Below the pieces are notes generated by a model. It was not told the DNA's origin and did not search any database. It saw only the letters and a list, made by a program, of their open reading frames with translations. Both the position numbers and the translations under genes were made by a program. A DNA stretch of 64,000 nt from Xenopus tropicalis (taxonomy: Eukaryota; Chordata; Amphibia; Anura; Pipidae), in contig NC_030680.2 in the NCBI RefSeq assembly GCF_000004195.4, positions 3,066,579 through 3,130,578 on the forward strand, in the 5' to 3' direction. Numbering within the stretch: position 1 is the stretch's first letter; the number at the start of each line of letters is the position of its first letter. This document shows positions 24,154-36,385 of this stretch, one piece after another.

Positions 24154-27100
24154 TTACAGAAATAGGGGTTGGTAGCACTAGGTAGGTACCTAATATATAG
24201 GGGCAGAGACAGGGGAAAGTGTTGGATGGGTTACTGCCTGCCCTGCTCTCATTTCCCTACAGAAATAGGGGTTGGTAGCACTAGGTAGGTACCTAATATA
24301 TAGGGGCAGAGACAGGGGAAAGTGTTGGAAGGGTTACTGCCTGCCCTGCTCTCATTTCCCTACAGAAATAGGGGTTGGTAGCACTAGGTAGGTACCTAAT
24401 ATATAGGGGCAGAGACAGGGGAAAGTGTTGGAAGGGTTACTGCCTGCCCTGCTCTCATTTCCCTACAGAAATAGGGGTTGGTAGCACTAGGTAGGTACCT
24501 AATATATAGGGGCAGAGACAGGGGAAAGTGTTGGAAGGGTTACTGCCTGCCCTGCTCTCACGTCCCTACAGAAATAGGGGTTGGTAGCACTAGGTAGGTA
24601 CCTAATATATAGGGGCAGAGACAGGGGAAAGTGTTGGAAGGGTTACTGCCTGCCCTGCTCTCATTTCCCTACAGAAATAGGGTTTGGTAGCACTAGGTAG
24701 GTACCTAATATATAGGGGCAGAGACAGGGAAAAGTGTTGGAAGGGTTACTGCTTGCCCTGCTCTCATTTCCCTACAGAAATAGGGGTTGGTAGCACTAGG
24801 TAGGTACCTAATATATAGGGGCAGAGACAGGGGAAAGTGTTGGAAGGGTTACTGCCTGCCCTGCTCTCATTTCCCTACAGAAATAGGGGTTGGTAGCACT
24901 AGGTAGGTACCTAATATATAGGGGCAGAGACAGGGAAAGTGTTGGAAGGGTTACTGCCTGCCCTGCTCTCATTCCCCTACAGAAATAGGGGTTGGTAGCA
25001 CTAGGTAGGTACCTAATATATGGGCAGAGACAGGGGAAAGTGTTGGAAGGGTTACTGCCTGCCCTGCTCTCATTTCCCTACAGAAATAGGGGTTGGTAGC
25101 ACTAGGTAGGTACCTAATATATAGGGGCAGAGACAGGGAAAAGTGTTGGAAGGGTTACTGCCTGCCCTGCTCTCATTTCCCTACAGAAATAGGGGTTGGT
25201 AGCACTAGGTAGGTACCTAATATATAGGGGCAGAGACAGGGGAAAGTGTTGGAAGGGTTACTGCCTGCCCTGCTCTCATTTCCCTACAGAAATAGGGGTT
25301 GGTAGCACTAGGTAGGTACCTAATATATAGGGGCAGAGACAGGGGAAAGTGTTGGAAGGGTTACTGCCTGCCCTGCTCTCATTTCCCTACAGAAATAGGG
25401 GTTGGTAGCACTAGGTAGGTACCTAATATATAGGGGCAGAGACAGGGAAAAGTGTTGGAAGGGTTACTGCCTGCCCTGCTCTCACTTCCCTACAGAAATA
25501 GGGGTTGGTAGCACTAGGTAGGTACCTAATATATAGGGGCAGAGACAGGGGAAAGTGTTGGAAGGGTTACTGCCTGCCCTGCTCTCATTTCCCTACAGAA
25601 ATAGGGGTTGGTAGCACTAGGTAGGTACCTAATATATAGGGGCAGAGACAGGGGAAAGTGTTGGAAGGGTTACTGCCTGCCCTGCTCTCATTTCCCTACA
25701 GAAATAGGGGTTGGTAGCACTAGGTAGGTACCTAATATATAGGGGCAGAGACAGGGAAAGTGTTGGAAGGGTTACTGCCTGCCCTGCTCTCATTCCCCTA
25801 CAGAAATAGGGGTTGGTAGCACTAGGTAGGTACCTAATATATAGGGGCAGAGACAGGGGAAAGTGTTGGAAGGGTTACTGCCTGCCCTGCTCTCATTTCC
25901 CTACAGAAATAGGGGTTGGTAGCACTAGGTAGGTACCTAATATATAGGGGCAGAGACAGGGGAAAGTGTTGGAAGGGTTACTGCCTGCCCTGCTCTCATT
26001 TCCCTACAGAAATAGGGGTTGGTAGCACTAGGTAGGTACCTAATATATAGGGGCAGAGACAGGGGAAAGTGTTGGAAGGGTTACTGCCTGCCCTGCTCTC
26101 ATTCCCCTACAGAAATAGGGGTTGGTAGCACTAGGTAGGTACCTAATATATAGGGGCAGAGACAGGGGAAAGTGTTGGAAGGGTTACTGCCTGCCCTGCT
26201 CTCATTTCCCTACAGAAATAGGGGTTGGTAGCACTAGGTAGGTACCTAATATATAGGGGCAGAGACAGGGGAAAGTGTTGGAAGGGTTACTGCCTGCCCT
26301 GCTCTCATTTCCCTACAGAAATAGGGGTTGGTAGCACTAGGTAGGTACCTAATATATAGGGGCAGAGACAGGGGAAAGTGTTGGAAGGGTTACTGCCTGC
26401 CCTGCTCTCATTTCCCTACAGAAATAGGGGTTGGTAGCACTAGGTAGGTACCTAATATATAGGGGCAGAGACAGGGGAAAGTGTTGGAAGGGTTACTGCC
26501 TGCCCTGCTCTCATTCCCCTACAGAAATAGGGGTTGGTAGCACTAGGTAGGTACCTAATATATAGGGGCAGAGACAGGGGAAAGTGTTGGAAGGGTTACT
26601 GCCTGCCCTGCTCTCATTTCCCTACAGAAATCGGGGTTGGTAGCACTAGGTAGGTACCTAATATATAGGGGCAGAGACAGGGGAAAGTGTTGGAAGGGTT
26701 ACTGCCTGCCCTGCTCTCATTTCCCTACAGAAATAGGGGTTGGTAGCACTAGGTAGGTACCTAATATATAGGGGCAGAGACAGGGGAAAGTGTTGGAAGG
26801 GTTACTGCCTGCCCTGCTCTCATTTCCCTACAGAAATAGGGGTTGGTAGCACTAGGTAGGTACCTAATATATAGGGGCAGAGACAGGGGAAAGTGTTGGA
26901 AGGGTTACTGCCTGCCCTGCTCTCATTTCCCTACAGAAATAGGGGTTGGTAGCACTAGGTAGGTACCTAATATATAGGGGCAGAGACAGGGGAAAGTGTT
27001 GGAAGGGTTACTGCCTGCCCTGCTCTCATTTCCCTACAGAAATCGGGGTTGGTAGCACTAGGTAGGTACCTAATATATAGGGGCAGAGACAGGGGAAAGT

Positions 27101-27627
27101 GTTGGAAGGGTTACTGCCTGCCCTGCTCTCATTTCCCTACAGAAATAGGGGTTGGTAGCACTAGGTAGGTACCTAATATATAGGGGCAGAGACAGGGGAA
27201 AGTGTTGGAAGGGTTACTGCCTGCCCTGCTCTCATTTCCCTACAGAAATAGGGGTTGGTAGCACTAGGTAGGTACCTAATATATAGGGGCAGAGACAGGG
27301 GAAAGTGTTGGAAGGGTTACTGCCTGCCCTGCTCTCATTTCCCTACAGAAATAGGGGTTGGTAGCACTAGGTAGGTACCTAATATATAGGGGCAGAGACA
27401 GGGGAGAGTGTTGGAAGGGTTACTGCCTACCCTGCTCTCATTTCCCTACAGAAATAGGGGTTGGTAGCACTAGGTATGTACCTAATATATAGGGGCAGAG
27501 ACAGGGGAAAGTGTTGGAAGGGTTACTGCCTGCCCTGCTCTCATTTCCCTACAGAAATAGGGGTTGGTAGCACTAGGTATGTACCTAATATATAGGGGCA
27601 GAGACAGGGGAAAGTGTTGGAAGGGTT
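24154..27627 (-). repeat. 103-bp minisatellite, right array in inverse orientation (about 34 copies)
   Basis: It has the same unit as 21267-23376 but reverse-complemented (ACAGAAATAGGGGTTGGTAG, CACTAGGTAGGTACCTAATA and so on). It starts abruptly in unique sequence at about 24154 and ends at about 27627 in a degenerate region. Variants (AATCGGGG, GACAGGGAAAAG, CATTCCCC) recur at spaced positions, a sign of block duplication. Confidence 0.96.
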
Positions 27628-28145
27628 TAAAATCAATAGTCTAGTCTTATAATCAGTAAATATAGGACTAGTTATCAATACAGTCTAAATTTACAATCAA
27701 TAAAGTCTACTCTTACACCTAATATAGTCTTACAATAGATGAAGTCTACAATTTAAAATCAATATAGTGTTAATCTAAATAAAGCCTAACATTACAGTCA
27801 ATATACAGCAGTCTAGACTTACAGTGAATACAGTGTAAATGTTTGATCAATACAGTCTGTTACAATCACTATAGTCAAGTCTTAACCTATAAAGTCTAAC
27901 GTAACAATCAATAAGGTCTCTCTTTATTATCAGTAAAGTCTAGTTCTACGATCAATGAAGTCTAGTCTTCCAATTAATTAAATATAGTGTTACAATCAAT
28001 AAAATGTCGCTTTCCAACCAATGGAATCTAACCTTAGAAGCATAATCAATATAATGAAGACGCCCAGTCAATAAATCCATTCTACCAATCAGTAGGTGTG
28101 TAGGTCTGGCTTTAGAATCAATGAGACCAATCAGTCTCTTTTTTA
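27628..28145. repeat. Old, degenerate short tandem repeat built on TCTAGTCTTACAATCAATA
   Basis: Motifs such as AGTCTA, TTACAATCAATA and ATAAAGTCTA recur every 20-35 bp with heavy divergence and variable spacing from 27633 to about 28130. This is much older or faster decaying than its neighbours. Confidence 0.7.
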
Positions 28146-29116
28146 ATCGCTGCTAGTGATGGGCGAAATGTTTCGCCAGGCATGGATTCGCGGCGAATCT
28201 CTGCGTTTCGCCATTTGCGGATTGTTTCGCGAATTGGATGAAAAAATTTGCCATGGATAAATTCACTGCATGTCCAAAAATTGACGCCCGCGTCAAAATA
28301 ATAGTCGCACGCGATAAAATTATAGCCGCGCAACAAAATAATAGCTGTGGGCGACAGAATAATAGCTGCGGGCGACAAAATAATAGCGGCGCGACGATAG
28401 AATAGCCGCGGGCGACAAAATAATAGCCGCAGATGACAAAATAATAGCCGCGTGACGAAAGAATAGCCGTGGGTGACAAAATAATAGCCGCGGGCAACGA
28501 AATAATAGCCGCGGATGACAAAATAATAGCCGCGCAACAAAATAATAGCCGTGGGCGACAGAATAATAGCCACGGGCGACAAAATTATAGCCGCGTGACG
28601 AAAGAATAGCCGTGGGCGACGAAAGAATAGCCGCGGGCGACAAAATAATAGCCACGAATGACAAAATAATAGCCGTGTGACGAAAGAATAGCCGCAGGTG
28701 ACAAAATAATAGCCGTGGGCGACGAAATAATAGCTGCGGATGACAAAATAATAGCTGCGCAACAAAATAATAGCCGTGGGCGACAAAATAATAGCCGCGC
28801 GACAAAAGAATAGCCGCGGGCGACAAAAGAATAGCCGCGGGCGACAAAATAATAGCCGTGGGCGACGAAATAATAGCCGTGGATGGCAAAAGAATAGCCG
28901 TGCGACAAAAGAATAGCCGCGGATGACAAAAGAATAGCCACGGATGACAAAAGAATAGCCACACGACAAAAGAATAGCCGTGGGCGAGAATTTTTTTTGG
29001 ACGTGCGTCATTTTTGGCGTTTCGCGAATTTTCCGCCGTTTCACGAATCTTTCGAAAGATTCGCGAATTTTCCGGCGAAGCGAAACAGGACAGATTCGCC
29101 CATCACTAATCGCTAC
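28146..29116. mobile_element. hAT-type MITE (955 bp) with 8-bp target duplication and an internal 21-bp minisatellite
   Basis: The element spans 28154-29108. Both ends read TAGTGATGGGCGAA inward (right end CGCCCATCACTA). The flanks are ATCGCTGC (28146-28153) and ATCGCTAC (29109-29116), an 8-bp duplication with one mismatch, as expected for the hAT superfamily. The subterminal regions are rich in TTCGC/GCGAA. No transposase is present, so it is non-autonomous. The core (about 28285-28985) is an array of ~18-21 bp units such as GACAAAATAATAGCCGCGGG, which opens minus frames of up to 308 codons. Confidence 0.88.
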
Positions 29117-29820
29117 TCTCTCCGGCCTTGCCCGTTATTGGGCGAATGCAGAAGAAGATGAAAAGGAAAAGTACAAACTCACAGATTCCGAGCCCAGGTT
29201 TACTTCCCCTTTAATTTCCGTTGGAATTTTTTTTGCCCATATGCTCAACCTGGTTATTTCTTCTTTGTTGAAAGTGTCATCAATCTTCCGCTCGGATGAC
29301 AGTTATTAATTCTGGCTACAGACTTCTTTATGTCAAAATCTCCCAGCAAAGAACATCTAAAAGCTCTTTTTAAATTGTTCTATTTGGTCTCGGAGGCTGC
29401 CGGTTCCCGGCCGTTCCTTCACATTGACATAAACATAAAATGAGTTGATCGTTTCTTTATTGCTATGAATTGCTTACAATTTTTATCTGGATAAATATAG
29501 TCAATTTCAATTACATAAAACACATATTCCATTTAGTTTTCTGCACATAAATTACTCCGGGTTCCCTATTAGCCCTGTCAACGTGCGGATTTCTTCAATT
29601 AAAAAATTACATCATTAGGAAAATATGTTCTTTAATAAAGTGGATAATTCCGGGACTATTTAGCCAACATTAGCAGTGGTGCTTTATTCATTTCAACTTG
29701 ATTGATTAAAATGATATCGAACCCCCCCCCCTAAGTCACGTGACATTTTTTAGAAAAATATCTCAATGCTTTTTTTTCCATAAGGGATTTTTGAAGAAAT
29801 TTATAGGATTCCTCTTCCAT
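29117..29820. other. Unique non-coding island
   Basis: AT-rich, complex sequence with no array and no credible exon. A C9 run lies near 29721. Confidence 0.5.
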
Positions 29821-30957
29821 ATCTTAGTTGGGATCAAATACAGGTATGGGATCCCTTATCCGAATTACGGAAAGGCCACCTCCCATAGACTCCATTATAC
29901 ACAAATAATTCTAATTTATAAAAATGATTCCCTTTTCTCTGTAATAATAAAACAGTACCTGTACTTGATCCCAACTAAGATATAATTACCCCTTATTGGG
30001 GCAGAACAGCCCTATTGGGTTTATTTCATGGTTAAATGATTCCCTTTTCTCTGTAATAATAAAACAGTACCTGTACTTGATCCCAACTAAGATATAATTA
30101 CCCCTTATTGGGGCAGAACAGCCCTATTGGGTTTATTTCATGGTTAAATGATTCCCTTTTCTCTGTAATAATAAAACAGTACCTGTACTTGATCCCAACT
30201 AAGATATAATTACCCCTTATTGGGGCAGAACAGTCCTATTGGGTTTATTTAATGGTTAAATGATTCCCTTTTCTCTGTAATAATAAAACAGTACCTGTAC
30301 TTGATCCCAACTAAGATATAATTACCCCTTATTGGGGGCAGAACAGCCCTATTGGGTTTATTTAATGGTTAAATGATTCCCTTTTCTCTGTAATAATAAA
30401 ACAGTACCTGTACTTGATCCCAACTAAGATATAATTACCCCTTATTGGGGGCAGAACAGCCCTATTGGGTTTATTTAATGGTTAAATGATTCCCTTTTCT
30501 CTGTAATAATAAAACAGTACCTGTACTTGATCCCAACTAAGATATAATTACCCCTTATTGGGGGCAGAACAGCCCTATTGGGTTTATTTAATGGTTAAAT
30601 GATTCCCTTTTCTCTGTAATAATAAAACAGTACCTGTACTTGATCCCAACTAAGTTATAATTACCCCTTATTGGGGCAGAACAGCCCTATTGGGTTTATT
30701 TCATGGTTAAATGATTTTTTGTAGACTTAAGTTATGGAGATCCAAATTACGGAAAGATCCCTTATCCAGAAAACCCCAGGTCCTGAGCATTCTGGATAAT
30801 AGGTCCCATACCTGTACTGTTTTATTACAGAGAAAAAGGAAATCAATTTTAAAAATCTGAATTATTCAATTAAAATGGAGTCTATGGGAGACAGACTTTC
30901 CGTGATTTGGAGCTTTCTTGATAACAGATTTCCGAATAATGGATCCCATACCTGTAC
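29821..30957 (-). mobile_element. MITE with TACAGGTATGGGATCC ends, holding a 113-bp internal array (about 7 copies) and a second partial copy
   Basis: The left end ACAGGTATGGGATCCC starts at 29841. The right end GGTCCCATACCTGT closes near 30816, so the termini are inverted. The interior from about 29925 to 30720 is the 113-bp unit of 9206-10275 in reverse orientation (TTATTGGGGCAGAACAGCCC and so on). Directly after comes a second, partial MITE copy (30817-30957) ending GATCCCATACCTGTAC. The internal unit itself contains AAGTACAGGTACTG or its complement, which resembles the MITE terminus. Confidence 0.85.
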
Positions 30958-31195
30958 TCTAAAATTTTGGAATTTTCCCAGATTTGGAAAGAACATTTCA
31001 TTAAACTGTGCCTCAAGCAAGGCCTGATCCCGCCCTTCTGTATATGCAGTCCCCCCAGCAGCCTACAGGGGGCAGATTTCTCAGTTCTTGAATCAAAATT
31101 AAAAAAGAAAGAATTTTACCATCTGCGCGATATTTTCGCCGTTTCACAAATCTAATTTTTTGTCGAATCAAAACGGAAAGATTCGCTCATCACTA
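30958..31195. mobile_element. Unique stretch followed by a truncated right end of a TAGTGATGGGCGAA-type hAT MITE
   Basis: From about 31100 the sequence resembles the subterminal part of the element at 28154-29108 (GATATTTTCGCCGTTTCACA) and closes with GATTCGCTCATCACTA at 31195. No left end is found, so it is a fragment. Confidence 0.6.
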
Positions 31196-31287
31196 GAGTT
31201 TAGAAGATTTCAAGCAAAATCCACCCGATATTATGAAACGGTATTTTACGTTTACCTGGAAGTCGTTTTCTCACGGCCCCCTACAGG

Positions 31288-32050
31288 CAAATGGTGGGTT
31301 TTTTTTCCCTGGATTTTATATTTTTGTATTTTTGACGCCCTGGGAAATGCAAAATCAGGTTCCAATGGATATTTTCTGCATCTTTGTTCTAATTTTTAAT
31401 TGATAAATGGACCCCTAGTTCTACTGACTCCCCCATTACACCCAGGGTTGGACTGAGGGGGTGAAGGGCCCACCCTACAGGCAGGGTCGGACTGGGTGGG
31501 ACACCGGGAAAATACCCCCAGCGGCCCAGACCCAACCGTATTGCTGCTTCCTCTGGCCTCCGATGTCCTCCCCTGATGCGTTTAACATACACGTTCAGGG
31601 GAGGACGTCGGACAGGGGTCCCTGTGTGGGGGGGGGTTTAGGGGTGCACGGCAGGGTTTTTTTTCCTCGATTTTATATTTTTGTATTTTTGACGCCCTGG
31701 GAAATGCAAAATCGGGGTTCCAATGGATATTTTCTGCTTCTTTGTTCTTAAATTTCATTGATAAATAGACCCCCTAGTTCTACCGACTCCCCTGTTACAC
31801 CCAGGGTTGGACTGGGGGGTGCAGGGCCCACCGGGACCGCTCCCACAGGGGCCCTACAGGCAGGGTCAGACTGGGCCGCCGGGACACTGGGAAAATACCC
31901 GGTGGGCGCCAGGCCCTGGTGAACCTCAGAGGCTCCGACCCTAATGCTGCTTCCTCTTGCCTCCGATGTCCTCCCCTGACGCGTTTCACATACACGTTCA
32001 GGGGAGGACGTCGGACAGGGGCCCCTGTGGGGGGGGTTTAGGGGCAGGGT
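31288..32050. repeat. 358-bp tandem duplication within a cluster of CAGGGTCGGACTGG-type MITE pieces
   Basis: GACGCCCTGGGAAATGCAAA appears at 31333 and 31691. The copies run on through GTTGGACTG, GGGAAAATACCC and CATACACGTTCAGGGGAGGA (31590 and 31992). Each copy contains the element terminus GCAGGGTCGGACTGGG or its variant (31482, 31860, with a further one at 32044). Confidence 0.8.
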
Positions 32051-32560
32051 CAGACTGGGGGGTGAAGGGCCCACCGGGGCCTGCACCCATAGCCTCCCCC
32101 ACCCGACGTCCTTTCCCGTAAATTTAACACATCAGGGCAGGAACAGTCGGGCAGGGGGAGCGCCACAAGGGTCGGGTCTGGGCCACCGGGGCCCACTGGG
32201 ATATTTCCCGGTGTCCCGGTGGCCCAGTCCGACCCTGTTTAGGGGTGCGCGGCAGGGGCCCATTAAGGGGATGCGGCCAGAGGAGGCACCTTTGGGGGGG
32301 TGCGGGGCGGCTGGGGCAGCAGCCCTGGTGGGCCCTGCACCCCCAGTCTGACCCTGCCTATAGGTGCCCCCTGCTGGCCATGTCTCCCACACCCCTTAGG
32401 GGCCCCTGCTGAGCTCCCCTAACCCCCAAAGGGGCCCGATGTCCCCCCCTGAACACTGGGGGAGCGCCGGCGCAGGTCAGGTCTGGGCCGTAGGGGCCCC
32501 ACAGGGTTTTTTCCGGGGTCCCGGGGCCCCAGTCCGACCCTGGCTCCACCCCCAGGGAGG
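32051..32560. mobile_element. Inverse-oriented CAGGGTCGGACTGG MITE ends
   Basis: GGCCCAGTCCGACCCTG (near 32221-32238), CCAGTCTGACCCTG (near 32344) and GGCCCCAGTCCGACCCTGG (near 32524-32542) are the opposite orientation of the ends at 31482 and 31860. The region is therefore a nest of several insertions with GC-rich interiors. No ORF of interest is seen. Confidence 0.65.
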
Positions 32561-33026
32561 AGCATCCGCCGATCCATCCGCCATTGGGTTCAAACACTGT
32601 TCTGTCTCTGTATTTCTGGCGAATCGGTTCCTTATTCCTAATTATTTTCTTTGTGACTAAGAAATAAACGAGACAATGACTTTTCCTGCTGTGAAACCGC
32701 CAGATAATTCTGTTCATTTGAGGGGAAAAGATCTGAATATAAATAGTTTCCCAACAAATTAGAGCTCAATTTCATGCGTTAATTTCTTCTGTGGGAGAAT
32801 CCGACTCGCTAATTGCCTGCGAGGGAAATAAATCTCCCCCAATGAGGGTGCGAATCGCTTCTAAATAATATTTACTTTTATATTCTTTATATCGCTGATC
32901 CCATTATTTTTCCATTTCGCTGCATCGGTTTTACTGTCGTTCTGTTGGGCTGGCAGTTTTATTAAAGATTCATTTGAAGTTGGTAACAGGGAAAGTGGGA
33001 CTGAGAAAAAGAGACATCCTATGTTC
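32561..33026. other. Unique non-coding island
   Basis: Complex AT-rich sequence, no array and no credible exon. Confidence 0.5.
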
Positions 33027-36000
33027 CTATGCTGATGATGAGATCCCCTTTCCTCCCCACCCCCAATGTATCACTCATTCCCCCTCTCTTGGTAGGGAAC
33101 CCCATAACCTGACTGCCCTTACAGTAAGGAACCCCTTCCTATGCTGATGGTGAGATCTCCTCCCCACCCCCAATGTATCACTCATTCCCCCTCTCTTGGT
33201 AGGGAACCCCATAACCTGACTGCCCTTACAGTAAGGAACCCCTTCCTATGCTGATGGTGAGATCCCCTTTCCTCTCCACCCCCAATGTATCACTCATTCC
33301 CCCTCTCTTGGTAGGGAATCCCATAACCTGACTGCCCTTACAGTAAGGAACCCCTTCCTATGCTGATGGTGAGATCCCCTTTCCTCCCCACCCCCAATGT
33401 TTCACTCATTCCCCCTCTCTTGGTAGGGAACCCCATAACCTGACTGCCCTTACAGTAAGGAGCCCCTTCCTATGCTGATGGTGAGATCCCCTTTCCTCCC
33501 CACCCCCAATGTATCACTCATTCCCCCTCTCTAGGTAGGGAACCCCATAACCTGACTGCCCTTACAGTAAGAAACCCCTTCCTATGCTGATGGTGAGATC
33601 CCCTTTCCTCCCCACCCCCAATGTATCACTCATTCCCCCTCTCTGGGTAGGGAACCCCATAACCTGACTGCCCTTACAGTAAGGAACCCCTTCCTATGCT
33701 GATGGTGAGATCCCCTTTCCTCCCCACCCCCAATGTATCACTCATTCCCCCTCTCTTGGTAGGGAATCCCATAACCTGACTGCCCTTACAGTAAGGAACC
33801 CCTTCCTATGCTGATGGTGAGATCTCCTTTCCTCCCCACCCCCAAGGTATCACTCATTCCCCCTCTCTGGGTAGGGAATCCCATAACCTGACTGCCCTTA
33901 CAGTAAGGAACCCCTTCCTATGCTGATGGTGAGATCTCCTTTCCTCCCCACCCCCAATGTATCACTCATTCCCCCTCTCTTGGTAGGGAATCCCATAACC
34001 TGACTGCCCTTACAGTAAGGAACCCCTTCCTATGCTGATGGTGAGATCTCCTTTCCTCCCCACCCCCCAAGGTATCACTCATTCCCCCTCTCTGGGTAGG
34101 GAACCCCATAACCTGACTGCCCTTACAGTAAGGAGCCCCTTCCTATGCTGATGGTGAGATCCCCTTTCCTCCCCACCCCCAATGTTTCACTCATTCCCCC
34201 TCTCTTGGTAGGGAATCCCATAACCTGACTGCCCTTACAGTAAGGAACCCCTTCCTATGCTGATGGTGAGATCTCCTTTCCTCCCCACCCCCAAGGTATC
34301 ACTCATTCCCCCTCTCTGGGTAGGGAACCCCATAACCTGACTGCCCTTACAGTAAGGAGCCCCTTCCTATGCTGATGGTGAGATCCCCTTTCCTCCCCAC
34401 CCCCAAGGTATCACTCATTCCCCCTCTCTGGGTAGGGAACCCCATAACCTGACTGCCCTTACAGTAAGGAGCCCCTTCCTATGCTGATGATGAGATCCCC
34501 TTTCCTCCCCACCCCCAATGTATCACTCATTCCCCCTCTCTAGGTAGGGAACCCCATAACCTGACTGCCCTTACAGTAAGAAACCCCTTCCTATGCTGAT
34601 GGTGAGATCCCCTTTCCTCCCCACCCCCAATGTATCACTCATTCCCCCTCTCTGGGTAGGGAACCCCATAACCTGACTGCCCTTACAGTAAGGAACCCCT
34701 TCCTATGCTGATGGTGAGATCCCCTTTCCTCCCCACCCCCAATGTATCACTCATTCCCCCTCTCTGGGTAGGGAATCCCATAACCTGACTGCCCTTACAG
34801 TAAGGAACCCCTTCCTATGCTGATGGTGAGATCTCCTTTCCTCCCCACCCCCAAGGTATCACTCATTCCCCCTCTCTGGGTAGGGAATCCCATAACCTGA
34901 CTGCCCTTACAGTAAGGAACCCCTTCCTATGCTGATGGTGAGATCTCCTTTCCTCCCCACCCCCAAGGTATCACTCATTCCCCCTCTCTGGGTAGGGAAC
35001 CCCATAACCTGACTGCCCTTACAGTAAGGAGCCCCTTCCTATGCTGATGGTGAGATCCCCTTTCCTCCCCACCCCCAATGTTTCACTCATTCCCCCTCTC
35101 TTGGTAGGGAACCCCATAACCTGACTGCCCTTACAGTAAGGAGCCCCTTCCTATGCTGATGATGAGATCCCCTTTCCTCCCCACCCCCAATGTATCACTC
35201 ATTCCCCCTCTCTTGGTAGGGAACCCCATAACCTGACTGCCCTTACAGTAAGGAGCCCCTTCCTATGCTGATGATGAGATCCCCTTTCCTCCCCACCCCC
35301 AATGTATCACTCATTCCCCCTCTCTTGGTAGGGAACCCCATAACCTGACTGCCCTTACAGTAAGGAGCCCCTTCCTATGCTGATGGTGAGATCCCCTCCC
35401 CACCCCCAATGAATCACTCATTCCCCCTCTCTGGGTAGGGAACCCCATAACCTGACTGCCCTTACAGTAAGGAGCCCCTTCCTATGCTGATGGTGAGATC
35501 CCCTCCCCACCCCCAATGAATCACTCATTCCCCCTCTCTTGGTAGGGAACCCCATAACCTGACTGCCCTTACAGTAAGGAGCCCCTTCCTATGCTGATGA
35601 TGAGATCCCCTTTCCTCCCCACCCCCAATGTATCACTCATTCCCCCTCTCTTGGTAGGGAACCCCATAACCTGACTGCCCTTACAGTAAGGAACCCCTTC
35701 CTATGCTGATGGTGAGATCCCCTTTCCTCCCCACCCCCAATGTATCACTCATTCCCCCTCTCTGGGTAGGGAACCCCATAACCTGACTGCCCTTACAGTA
35801 AGGAGCCCCTTCCTATGCTGATGGTGAGATCCCCTCCCCACCCCCAATGAATCACTCATTCCCCCTCTCTGGGTAGGGAACCCCATAACCTGACTGCCCT
35901 TACAGTAAGGAACCCCTTCCTATGCTGATGGTGAGATCCCCTTTCCTCTCCACCCCCAATGTATCACTCATTCCCCCTCTCTGGGTAGGGAACCCCATAA

Positions 36001-36385
36001 CCTGACTGCCCTTACAGTAAAGAGCCCCTTCCTATGCTGATGGTGAGATCTCCTTTCCTCCCCCCCCCCAATGAATCACTCATTCCCCCTCTCTTGGTAG
36101 GGAATCCCATAACCTGACTGTCCTTACAGTAAGGAGCCCCTTCCTATGCTGATGGTGAGATCCCCTTTCCTCCCCACCCCCAATGTTTCACTCATTCCCC
36201 CTCTCTTGGTAGGGAATCCCATAACCTGACTGCCCTTACAGTAAGGAACCCCTTCCTATGCTGATGGTGAGATCCCCTTTCCTCCCCACCCCCAATGTAT
36301 CACTCATTCCCCCTCTCTTGGTAGGGAACCCCATAACCTGACTGCCCTTACAGTAAGGAACCCCTTCCTATGCTGATTGTGAGAT
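33027..36385 (-). repeat. 112-bp minisatellite (about 30 copies) derived from the 3' end of a LINE reverse transcriptase
   Basis: CCTATGCTGATGGTGAGATC recurs with a 112-bp period (107 in copies lacking TTTCC). On the minus strand each unit has GTTCCTTACTGTAAGGGCAG then TCAGGTTATGGGGTTCCC, which reads FLTVRAVRLWGSLP. That matches the very C-terminal FFT.RAV.LWNSLP motif of CR1-like non-LTR reverse transcriptases, followed by stops. The unit is thus a LINE tail fragment turned into a satellite, and it encodes nothing longer. Confidence 0.88.

Noticed and set aside
28118..29044. 308-codon minus frame rich in AIILSP and YYFV repeats
   Set aside because: It lies inside a hAT MITE and is the translation of its 18-21 bp internal array.
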